NCBI GenBank assembly: GCA_038731605.1
Contig: JAVYQP010000002.1
Location: 186,001 to 250,000, forward strand
Direction of reading: 5' to 3'
Origin: WYZ-LMO2 sp038731605
GTDB taxonomy: Archaea > Halobacteriota > Archaeoglobi > Archaeoglobales > Archaeoglobaceae
DNA length: 64,000 nucleotides
Made by a program: the position numbers and the translations under genes. The notes beneath the pieces are model-generated. The model was given only the letters and a program-made list of their open reading frames with translations, made no database searches and had not been told where the DNA came from. This document shows positions 57,396-64,000 of the stretch, piece by piece (the first letter of the stretch is position 1; each line of letters starts with the position of its first letter).

Positions 57396-59180
57396 ATGAG
57401 GTTGCTCGTCCTCCTTCTCATCCTCGCAACCCCCAGCTTGGCGCTTGAGTTAAAGGTTGGAGTCTACGACAATCCCCCGCTAGTTTTTAAAGACGGCGAT
57501 CACTACAGCGGTCTCTACATCGACATACTCGAAGAGATAGCGAAGAAAGAAGGCTGGGAGATCGTATACGTTTACGACAAATTCCCGAATCTGTTGGAGA
57601 AGTTAAAAAGCGGTGAAATAGACCTAATGACTGCCATAGCGTATAGCGAAGAGAGGACAAAGGTTTTTGCGTTCACGAACGAGACTGTGATCGTTAACTG
57701 GGGAGTGTTGGTTGCGAAAGAGCCTCCTGGCTCAATTTTGGAGCTTGATGGAAAGAAAATTGTGGGAGTGAGGGGAGACGTTTACTTCCTTGAACTGCAA
57801 AAGCTCATTAAAGGCTTTGAAATTCACTGCGAGTTCTTTGAACTCGAGGGAGATTATAAAGAGGTCATGAATGCTGTAGCCCTTGGATTTGCCGATGTTG
57901 GTGTTATTTCTCGAACTTATGCGTCCCAGTTCTTCGAAGGGTATGGGCTGAAGGTTACGAACATAATCTTTTCGCCTGTAGAGCTGAAATTTGCAACGAT
58001 CCCGGAGAAAAGATACGTCATCGATGCGATAGACAGAAACCTTGCGGAGATGAAAAACACGAAAGGCTCGGCTTACTACATTGCGATCGAGAATTGGTTC
58101 GGAGAAAAACCAAGTTTTTGGCGTGAACATGGAAGCGTAGTGGTTCCGATGGCTATCTTAACCCTTTTTCTAGTTTCCTTAGCGGTTTATCTTACCAAGA
58201 TTGCAAAGGTGAAGACGAGGGAGAGCTTTGAAAGTAAGCGCTTTCTCCAAAGCGTATTCAACGCAATCCAAGATGGTATCAGCGTTCTCGATTCAAACAT
58301 GCAAATCATTGCCGTTAACCATGCGATGGAGAAGTGGTATGCGAAAAACATGCCAGTGGTTGGGAAAAAGTGCTACGAAGCCTACCACGATAGAACTTCA
58401 CCCTGCGAAAATTGCCCAACACTCAAAGCAATCCAGAGCAAGAAGGTCGAATACGCAGTAGTTCCGGGGCTCAAGGGCTCGCAGGCTGAATGGCTCGAGC
58501 TCTTCTCCTATCCAGTCTTTGACAAAAACGGAAAAGTTGTGATGATCGTGGAGTTCGTGAGAGATGTAACTGAAAAGAAGAAGACCGAAGATAGACTTCG
58601 AGAGCTGTTAAACGAGTATCAATACTTCTGGAACAGCGTGAACGACGTCCTTTACATCCACGACCTTGAAGGTAGAATTCTGAGATCCAACAAAAAGGGA
58701 GTCGAGCTCACGGGATACGAAGGAGATGTTACGATTTGGGAGCTGGTTGAAGAAGAGTATCATGAGCTCGTGAAAGAGAAGATAAGGGAGATCGTTGAAA
58801 AAAGAGATGTTGGGAGGTATGAGGTTCCGATAAGATCCAAAGACGGGAAGCGATACTGGCTCGAGGTTTTGGCGAGTCCAGTGATAAGGAATTCGCAAGT
58901 CGTCGCTATCCAAGGAATCGCCCGAGATGTTACGGATAGAAAACAGCTAATAGATAGGCTTGAGAAAGATATACAGCTTATAGCGCACATAATAGACAAG
59001 ACGAGAAACTCCCTAACAGTTGCAAGGGCTTACTGTGAACTTAGCAAGGAAATCGGCGATGAAGCAGTCGAGAAGAGTTTGAAAGCTATTGATGACATCT
59101 CCAGACTTCTGAGCGATCTCGACAAAGCTTGGGTAGACTCTGAAAGGCTCAGAGAATTTCTTTTCGGAAAGAAGTCCTGA
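57396..59180 (+). CDS. Receptor protein: periplasmic-binding domain, membrane span, two PAS domains, no ATPase domain
   Basis: 594 residues. The signal peptide LLVLLLILATPSLALELKV precedes a family 3 solute-binding domain (YDNPPLVFKDGDHYSGLYID, LKSGEIDLMTAIAYSEERTK, GFADVGVISRTYASQFFEGY). A membrane span (VVVPMAILTLFLVSLAVYLT) lies near 250. PAS 1 covers about 280-400 with a CENCPTLKAI cysteine pair, and PAS 2 about 405-515. A short helical end (LIAHIIDKTRNSLTVARAYC) looks like a dimerisation segment without the HATPase domain. It therefore senses an external ligand but cannot autophosphorylate alone. A TATA-like acttaaatatt at 57363 predicts a leaderless message. Confidence 0.82.
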   Translation: MRLLVLLLILATPSLALELKVGVYDNPPLVFKDGDHYSGLYIDILEEIAKKEGWEIVYVYDKFPNLLEKLKSGEIDLMTAIAYSEERTKVFAFTNETVIVNWGVLVAKEPPGSILELDGKKIVGVRGDVYFLELQKLIKGFEIHCEFFELEGDYKEVMNAVALGFADVGVISRTYASQFFEGYGLKVTNIIFSPVELKFATIPEKRYVIDAIDRNLAEMKNTKGSAYYIAIENWFGEKPSFWREHGSVVVPMAILTLFLVSLAVYLTKIAKVKTRESFESKRFLQSVFNAIQDGISVLDSNMQIIAVNHAMEKWYAKNMPVVGKKCYEAYHDRTSPCENCPTLKAIQSKKVEYAVVPGLKGSQAEWLELFSYPVFDKNGKVVMIVEFVRDVTEKKKTEDRLRELLNEYQYFWNSVNDVLYIHDLEGRILRSNKKGVELTGYEGDVTIWELVEEEYHELVKEKIREIVEKRDVGRYEVPIRSKDGKRYWLEVLASPVIRNSQVVAIQGIARDVTDRKQLIDRLEKDIQLIAHIIDKTRNSLTVARAYCELSKEIGDEAVEKSLKAIDDISRLLSDLDKAWVDSERLREFLFGKKS

Positions 59181-59996
59181 CGAACTTGATCCTTCCATCT
59201 TGAACTTCTCTAACAAGCCCTTTTTCCTTTAAAAAGCTTAGATAAGCAAGCGTTTCCAAATTCGCAAGCAGTCTGTTGAATGGGTCGAGTTTTTCGTAAT
59301 CAACGCTCCACTTAACTCTTCTTGCAATCTCCTCGACCTCAAGAGGTTTTTCCAGTATTTCCAAGACTTCCCGAACTCTTCCCTTGTAGTGTTCGATCAA
59401 GGCATCGATTCTATTGATGGGATCGTTTATCCTCCTCTCGTGCGCTGGATAAATCACCTCGATCTCCATAGCCTTAAGTGCTTCAAGCGCTCTAAGGTAT
59501 TCGCCAAGCCCAACTCCAAATCGAGAAAAGGACAAATTCGGCGTTGTGTCGCTCAGGATTGCGTCACCAGAAAAAAGTGCGTTATCCGCAAAAACGCATA
59601 TATGTTTTTAGCTCAAGCCCTTCAAAGCTCTTAAGTGATCCACGAACTTTTAGCTTCAGCTTCGATAGAATTTCGAGCGGTTTTAAGTATTCAAGATCAA
59701 TGCTGTATCGCTTGCATATCTCCTTTTGCCAATCCAAGAACGTTTTAGGCTCTTCGTATACCTTCAAGAGCTCGATCTCGATCGGGTGCATGTAAAATGG
59801 ATATCTGCGAAGAAGATGTAACCAAGATCAACGTGGTGGTGAGTGATTACAGCAACTCAGATAAGCTGCGTATCTTCTCAGCGTTGTCAATCGAGCAAAA
59901 ACCCGCATCTATTAGGATCCTTGAGTCCAGCAGGTAAACGAAAACAGAACTCGGATTCTCGAAGGGGATTTCGAGCTCAAGCACTTCGACGTCCAC
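59149..59996 (-). pseudogene. Metallo-beta-lactamase-fold hydrolase, frameshifted
   Basis: Read on the minus strand from GTG 59996: VLELEIPFENPSSVFVYLLD, RILIDAGFCSIDNAEKIRSL, then a shift to AVITHHHVDLGYIFF (degenerate THxHxDH). Next comes a frame with MHPIEIELLKVYEEPKTFLD and YLKPLEILSKLKLKVRGSLK, another shift to ALFSGDAILSDTTPNLSFSR, and an open stretch to 59149 (MEIEVIYPAHERRINDP). A winged-helix-like tail closes the protein. At least three frameshifts are present and the final metal His (THHHVDL for THHHxDH) is changed. The layout matches LACTB2-like hydrolases. The 3' end overlaps the receptor gene by 32 bases. Confidence 0.75.
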
Positions 59997-60070
59997 AAAG
60001 CCAAGTTGCCCAGGAGAAGAAAAAGGTTGTGCGACCGGAAAACTTTTTTAACTCAAAAAAGACTATTTTT

Positions 60071-60124
60071 GCTCCACCTCTCACACCCAGGTGAAAAGCA
60101 TGATCCTGGGTCGGTTGGTGGAGC
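60071..60124. other. Strong two-part hairpin downstream of the histidine kinase gene
   Basis: An outer 8-bp stem, GCTCCACC (60071-60078) with GGTGGAGC (60117-60124), encloses a 7-bp stem, ACCCAGG (60085-60091) with CCTGGGT (60105-60111), with a 13-base loop. It begins four bases beyond the kinase stop codon on the minus strand. It is followed in that direction by AAAAATAG and a TTTTTT run. A terminator or RNA-stabilising structure for the kinase mRNA is likely; a small RNA is possible. Confidence 0.5.
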
Positions 60125-60128
60125 GACA

Positions 60129-61484
60129 TCAAAGCTTTGCCGGAATTCTTATCTCAAAAACCGCACCCTGCGGGATATTGTCGTATACTTGTATTCTGCC
60201 GTTGAACATCTCGACAATCTTCTTAACCAAGAACAGCCCAAGTCCTCCACCTTTCCTGGAGTATTTTGCATCGAATATCTTTGCCTTGAGCTCCTCCGGA
60301 ATTCCCACGCCGTTGTCAGCAACTCTAATAACGCAGTCATCCCCTTCTCTAAAAACCTCTACGCTGATCTCCACACATGGCATTTGCGAGTGCTGTATTG
60401 CGTTGCGGATCAGATTCTCGACAGCACTTTTTAAAGCTTCGTTCGCCTCTACGTGGACTTCTTGCAGATTCAGCTTAAAGCTCGCGTCCCCGCAATACTT
60501 TTCGACGATTTTTTGAACAAGTTCTGCGACGTTCAAAACCTTTAACGCCCCGATTGCCTCTTCGAGCGTTCTTATATCGTTTATCTTCTCTACAATGCCG
60601 TCTATGCGCTTCAAAGCCTTGTCAAGCAGTTCATCGCTTCGAATCTCTATCGAAGCCCTCACAACTGCGAGATCGTTTAAGATATCGTGTCTAAGTATCT
60701 TCGAAAGTAGGGAGAAGAACTCGTTTTTCTTTCGCAGGTCTTCTGTGAGCTTCATGCTCTCGGTCGTTTCGACACCACTCACGTAAACCGCTGGCTTGCC
60801 TTGGTATTCGATCCTTCTCGCGGTCATCGTGAACCATTTTACCTCTCCATTTTTCGTCACTACTCTAAACGAATAGCTATCGACGTGCCTCAATCCAGCC
60901 TCTCTCTCCCGATACCTCTTCAAAACCGTTTCTACGTCTCCAGGATGAACAAGATCGAATGCATTTCTTCCAATCAGCTCTTCTCTCGTGTATCCTGTCT
61001 TCTCTTCTACCATTTTGTTGACGAAGACAAATTTTCCATCCTGAAGTATGTAAATGGGTGCCGCTGAGTTATCTATCAAGCTTCGGTAGAACTCTTCGCT
61101 CTCCTTTAGCTTCCTCTCAAGCTCTTTGGCGTAAGTTATGTCGATAAAGTTCCCCACTGCGTAAACCTTGCCTTTGTAAACGTGAGGCGTAAAGATGCCG
61201 AAAGCACATCTTTTCTCACCGCGTTTTGTCAAATACACGAACTCGCCCCCAACGCTTCCACCTATCATAACCTTTTCAATCGCCTCGATTGCTGGCTGAA
61301 GATGATGGGGGTGAACGAGATCCGTTAGCTTCATTTCTTTGAGCTCTTCCTTGCTGTAACCAGTTACTGCGGAGAACACATCATTAGCGTAAAGATACTT
61401 CATTGTGATATCAGTAATAATAACGCCTGCGAGCATCTTGTCGACGAGGCTTTTCCAGAAGTTTACGTCATCTTCGAATTCCAT
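60129..61484 (-). CDS. PAS-PAS sensor histidine kinase, cytoplasmic
   Basis: 451 residues from ATG 61484. Two PAS domains occupy about 10-125 (MLAGVIITDITMKYLYANDV, AVTGYSKEELKEMKLTDLVH) and 135-250 (NSAAPIYILQDGKFVFVNKM, VEEKTGYTREELIGRNAF). A HisKA helix follows with LLSKILRHDILNDLAVVRAS (phospho-His). The HATPase_c domain shows SAVENLIRNAIQHSQ (N box), VIRVADNGVGIPEEL (G1) and GGGLGLFLVKKIVEMFNGRI (G2). There are no membrane spans. The response regulator is not encoded here. A minus-strand TATA box at 61505-61514 predicts a leaderless transcript. Confidence 0.93.
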   Translation of the reverse strand: MEFEDDVNFWKSLVDKMLAGVIITDITMKYLYANDVFSAVTGYSKEELKEMKLTDLVHPHHLQPAIEAIEKVMIGGSVGGEFVYLTKRGEKRCAFGIFTPHVYKGKVYAVGNFIDITYAKELERKLKESEEFYRSLIDNSAAPIYILQDGKFVFVNKMVEEKTGYTREELIGRNAFDLVHPGDVETVLKRYREREAGLRHVDSYSFRVVTKNGEVKWFTMTARRIEYQGKPAVYVSGVETTESMKLTEDLRKKNEFFSLLSKILRHDILNDLAVVRASIEIRSDELLDKALKRIDGIVEKINDIRTLEEAIGALKVLNVAELVQKIVEKYCGDASFKLNLQEVHVEANEALKSAVENLIRNAIQHSQMPCVEISVEVFREGDDCVIRVADNGVGIPEELKAKIFDAKYSRKGGGLGLFLVKKIVEMFNGRIQVYDNIPQGAVFEIRIPAKL

Positions 61485-61504
61485 GATAATAATTATTACC
61501 ACAA

Positions 61505-61514
61505 GTATATAAGC
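61505..61514 (-). promoter_or_regulatory. TATA box of the histidine kinase gene
   Basis: Read on the minus strand, gcttatatac is centred about 25 bases before ATG 61484, predicting a leaderless transcript. Confidence 0.55.
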
Positions 61515-61585
61515 TTTTCCTTGGAAGCTTCAGACGAAATGAAGGAGAAAAGAATAAATATTAACGGGGCTAAAAAAGTTTGCCT

Positions 61586-62320
61586 ATGGTTGAGGTAATA
61601 ATGTCTGGGGAAATATTGAAGACAGTGTCAAGAGCAATCGTCGCTCTTGTGAGCGAGTGCAGGATACATTTTCTCAACAAAGGTTTGCATTCCCGAGCAG
61701 TGGATCCCTCGAACGTTGCAATGGTGATCGTTGACGTTCCAAAGGAGTCGATAGAAAGTTATAGGCTTGAAGCCGAGAAAACCATTGGCGTGGACATGAA
61801 CAGGGTCTTCGACATAAGCAAAACGATAAACGCAAAGGATCTCGTGGAATTGTCACTGCAGAACGACACAAGCTTGAGGATAAAGTTTGGGAGCGTTGAA
61901 TACAACCTCGCTCTCATAGATCCGTCCGCAATAAGGAAGGAGCCAAAGATACCCGAGCTAAACCTTCCAGCAAAAATCGTCCTCGATGCAGGGGAGTTCA
62001 AAAAAGCAATCTCCGCAACTGAGAAGATCAGCGAGAATGTCGTGCTCAAATCCGACAAGAACTCGTTCACAATCGAGGCAAAGGGAGATGTTGAGAAGTT
62101 GACTTTCACAATGGCTGGTAGCGAGCTCGTGGAATTTAACGGCGGGGATGCAAGGAGCATGTTCAGCATCGACTATCTGAAGGAATTCTGCAAGGTTGCA
62201 AGCGCAGGAGATTTGCTCACGATCTACCTCGGAACAAACTACCCCGCAAGGTTCTCCTTCGACCTTGTAGGGGGAAAAGTTAAGGTCGAATACATCCTCG
62301 CACCACGTGTAGAAAGTTGA
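61586..62320 (+). CDS. pcn: DNA polymerase sliding clamp (PCNA)
   Basis: 244 residues from ATG 61586; an in-frame TTG at 61580 is less likely because family N-termini start at VEVIMSGE. Segments such as LKTVSRAIVALVSECRIHFL, GLHSRAVDPSNVAMVIVDVP, KFGSVEYNLALIDPSAIRKE and PAKIVLDAGEFKKAISATEK match my recollection of Archaeoglobus fulgidus PCNA almost residue for residue. The C-terminal ILAPRVES is the PIP-box docking tail. The homotrimeric ring tethers polymerases, FEN1 and ligase. It is coupled to priL, whose ATG starts at the last base of this stop codon. A TATA-like aataaatatt lies at 61553-61562. Confidence 0.97.
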   Translation: MVEVIMSGEILKTVSRAIVALVSECRIHFLNKGLHSRAVDPSNVAMVIVDVPKESIESYRLEAEKTIGVDMNRVFDISKTINAKDLVELSLQNDTSLRIKFGSVEYNLALIDPSAIRKEPKIPELNLPAKIVLDAGEFKKAISATEKISENVVLKSDKNSFTIEAKGDVEKLTFTMAGSELVEFNGGDARSMFSIDYLKEFCKVASAGDLLTIYLGTNYPARFSFDLVGGKVKVEYILAPRVES

Positions 62321-63438
62321 TGAGATTTCTGCCCCTTTTCAAAATCCTATCTGCTTATCCTTTTCTCAGCTTTGCTCCAAAGCTTTTTGGAAGTCTCGAG
62401 ATCGAGCTGGAACTGAAGAAGTTTCCAGAGATAGTTGAGATTGCCAAACAAGAAATAAAGCGAGCGATACGTGGAGAGCTGAACCAAAGGCATTCCTTGA
62501 AAGAAAGGGGAGAAGTGATGCCTTGTTTTGGTTGCGATCTAAATTGCTGGAAGTGCAGAGAAATTGGGTCGTTCAAGAACTGCGATCTCTGTCTCAATTG
62601 TTTCGCAAACTGCAAGTTGTCCTATGGGCTTAAGGCTGAAGAGGAGATAAAGTTGTCAGCAAAAGTGGCTGTTCTGCGGTTCGTTACCTCAAAACTCCTC
62701 GTCTCGAAGCTTGAAGACTGGGCAAGGATGAGATACGCAGTAAACGAAGCGGAGGCGTTTTCGAGGGCGTTGGAGAACGAAGAAGACACGATCGTTCGAA
62801 TCGTTGCAAGGGATCTGGGGATAAAGCTTAGAGACTGGGAAGTTCATGTGTCGAGTTACGTGAAAGCCTCTTCAAGAATCCGAGACGACGACTGGAGACT
62901 CGTCAACAGATCCGTCTCCGATGGCTACGTGAAGACGAGCAGACCGCAAGTTATAAGAATTATCAAAGAGTTCCTGAGAGCTCGATTCTTCGAGAAAACC
63001 GATTTCTTTGTTCCATCGCTACAACCGCATTTGCGGGACATCGAAAGCGTTGCGGTCAGGGAAAGAAGGGTCGAGTTCGATTTTGGGGAAGTCGATTCGA
63101 AGTGCTTCCCGCCCTGCATGCTCGAGATAATATCCGAGATCCAGAGGGGTATGAACGTTCCACACACAGCACGCTTTGCGGTCACGTCTTTCCTTCTGAA
63201 CATCGGGATGAGCACCGACGAGATCTTAAGGCTCTTCAAATCCGCTCCGGATTTTGACGAAGAGAAGTCAAGGTATCAGATCGAGCACATCGCAGGGATG
63301 AAGGGAAAAGCAACGAAATACTCTGCGCCTTCTTGCGACACGATGAGGACTTACCAGAACTGCGTTTCCAATTGCAACGTTTCGCATCCGTTGATCTTTT
63401 ACAGGAACTGTAAAAAAAGGAAAAAAGCTAAAGCTTGA
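62320..63438 (+). CDS. priL: DNA primase large subunit
   Basis: 372 residues. The C-terminal [4Fe-4S] domain has the four family cysteines, in FPPCMLEIIS, SAPSCDTMRTYQ, NCVSN and CNVSHPL. Conserved HTARFAVTSFLLNIGMSTDE and YQIEHIAGMKGKATKY surround the active helices. PriL works with PriS to make RNA primers. Unusually, residues about 69-98 hold eight Cys (MPCFGCDLNCWKC, then NCDLCLNCFANC), a second potential metal or Fe-S site. I do not remember such a site in well-studied PriL proteins. The start ATG 62320 overlaps the pcn stop by one base; a TTG at 62317 is possible. Confidence 0.92.
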   Translation: MRFLPLFKILSAYPFLSFAPKLFGSLEIELELKKFPEIVEIAKQEIKRAIRGELNQRHSLKERGEVMPCFGCDLNCWKCREIGSFKNCDLCLNCFANCKLSYGLKAEEEIKLSAKVAVLRFVTSKLLVSKLEDWARMRYAVNEAEAFSRALENEEDTIVRIVARDLGIKLRDWEVHVSSYVKASSRIRDDDWRLVNRSVSDGYVKTSRPQVIRIIKEFLRARFFEKTDFFVPSLQPHLRDIESVAVRERRVEFDFGEVDSKCFPPCMLEIISEIQRGMNVPHTARFAVTSFLLNIGMSTDEILRLFKSAPDFDEEKSRYQIEHIAGMKGKATKYSAPSCDTMRTYQNCVSNCNVSHPLIFYRNCKKRKKAKA

Positions 63439-63640
63439 GAACGCTTTCTGCTGCGAGCTTGATATCTTCAGCCTTCACAGTTTTTCTGCCAGCGTTCTTT
63501 GCGATCTCAAACGCCTTTTTTGCGATTTCTATCGTCTTCTTCTCTATCTCGTTGGCAAGCTCGACCTTCGCTTCTTCACTCACTCTTACCGCACCAGCTT
63601 TTTTCAGCAACCTTTCCACTGGAGCAAGTGGTAGCTCCAT
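63428..63640 (-). CDS. Archaeal histone
   Basis: 70 residues from ATG 63640, which has GAGGGG six bases upstream; the ATG at 63646 is adjacent to that site and less likely. A single histone fold: ELPLAPVERLLKKAGAVRVS (alpha 1), EAKVELANEIEKKTIEIAKK (alpha 2) and GRKTVKAEDIKLAAESVL (loop and alpha 3). The RKTVKAEDI loop with Arg/Thr is the usual DNA-contact set. No tails. It dimerises and wraps DNA. It is convergent with priL, overlapping 11 bases. A strong TATA box lies at 63678-63690. Confidence 0.95.
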   Translation of the reverse strand: MELPLAPVERLLKKAGAVRVSEEAKVELANEIEKKTIEIAKKAFEIAKNAGRKTVKAEDIKLAAESVLKL

Positions 63641-63677
63641 CTGCATCCCCTCGCCTCACCAATTTCTGCGGTTTTCC

Positions 63678-63690
63678 ATTATATAAATTT
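63678..63690 (-). promoter_or_regulatory. TATA box of the histone gene
   Basis: On the minus strand the sequence aaatttatataat is centred about 44 bases before ATG 63640. It predicts a leader of roughly 18 bases that includes the GAGGGG ribosome binding site. The remaining bases to 63818 hold nothing recognisable. Confidence 0.6.
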
Positions 63691-63818
63691 TTTCATCCCT
63701 GTCTCTCTTCCCAAGACAAATCGCATCTGAAAGATGAGCCCTCCGACTCATGGTAGTCAAGAGGTCTACGGATAAAATTAACGTTTGCCGAGTTCAAGTT
63801 TCCACATTTTGCAAAAGG

Positions 63819-64000
63819 CTATGGGCTCACATCGTAGATCAATTTACCCTCTTGAACACGTGCGTTTTTGCTGAGCTTATGTATTAAAATTTTCTCATCT
63901 ATTATGTGGAGAACCTTGAAGCCATGAACTGTCAAATAATCCGCTAAGAATTTCCTGTGGCACCTCCAGAAGAGTTTTTCTGCGCACATTATTGCGGTTC
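63819..64000 (-). CDS. C-terminal part of a DUF488 family protein (5' end outside window)
   Basis: The minus-strand frame is open from the right edge to a TAG at 63819-63821. It contains MCAEKLFWRCHRKFLADYLT and VHGFKVLHIIDEKILIHKLS, which is the DUF488 signature (C-A-E-x3-W-x-C-H-R-x2-L-A-D). The Cys residues and CHR are conserved in the family, whose activity is uncertain (nuclease or nucleotide-modifying roles have been proposed). Only about 60 codons are in the window. Confidence 0.8.
   Translation of the reverse strand, partial: TAIMCAEKLFWRCHRKFLADYLTVHGFKVLHIIDEKILIHKLSKNARVQEGKLIYDVSP

Noticed and set aside
1..64000. CRISPR arrays, complete insertion sequences, rRNA genes or a replication origin
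   Set aside because: No regularly spaced repeats, transposase genes, rRNA sequence or Cdc6/Orc genes with origin repeats were seen. Only remnants and small palindromes are present.

Overview
The window is archaeal and most likely from the order Archaeoglobales (an Archaeoglobus-, Ferroglobus- or Geoglobus-like organism). It encodes sn-glycerol-1-phosphate dehydrogenase (archaeal ether lipids), a PCNA very close to my memory of the Archaeoglobus fulgidus protein, archaeal primase PriL, an archaeal histone, F420H2:NADP oxidoreductase, several archaea-only UPF families, PGF-CTERM surface proteins and tRNAs without an encoded CCA. TATA boxes about 25 bases before start codons are common, so many transcripts look leaderless. 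Ribosome binding sites of the GGTGA type mark internal operon genes.

1-20 kb is mainly housekeeping. In order it holds: the 3' end of a geranylgeranyl-reductase-like flavoprotein with a UPF0280 gene; a 3-hydroxyacyl-CoA dehydrogenase paired with a LarA-like protein; a metal-dependent hydrolase; a malic enzyme-F420:NADP oxidoreductase operon; a TRAM protein; a minus-strand block with argS and a tRNA-binding OB-fold protein; a BtuF-like lipoprotein; egsA; CBS, zinc-ribbon and GNAT genes; a BioD/DRTGG protein translationally coupled to ADP-forming acyl-CoA synthetase; and an HtpX protease. A tRNA-Ile(GAU), a stretch of decayed genes and a Cu+-ATPase follow at 20-24 kb.

24-37 kb is a cell-surface region. 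Leftward runs an operon of two Thr/Pro-rich surface proteins, a polytopic glycosyltransferase, a DUF1616-like protein and a small ORF ending inside a palindromic element. Rightward runs a tightly overlapping MoxR/DUF58/DUF4129/DUF4350 operon, then an ABC-type ATPase coupled to a possible TOPRIM-like protein, then remnants of a HEPN/MNT toxin-antitoxin pair and of etfA.

38-57 kb is a surface-glycan locus: at least seven intact glycosyltransferases, a B12-binding radical SAM enzyme, a kinase and a nucleotidyltransferase of the capsule-cluster type, a DUF2206 membrane protein, two methyltransferase-like proteins and the dTDP-L-rhamnose genes rmlA-C-B-D. The inner genes are visibly more AT-rich than the housekeeping genes, which suggests acquisition or exchange. 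57-64 kb has tRNA-Leu(UAA), a receptor-like PAS protein without a kinase ATPase domain, a broken metallo-beta-lactamase gene, a complete histidine kinase, the pcn-priL pair, a histone and a partial DUF488 gene.

The main surprises are: a secreted-protein gene whose only plausible start is AUU; a compact eight-cysteine cluster in PriL; a LarA homologue that appears to have lost one catalytic histidine; the ATPase/TOPRIM-like pair beside toxin-antitoxin debris; two compact palindromic elements; and about ten degraded genes in 64 kb. All identifications are by eye from the sequence, without database searches.
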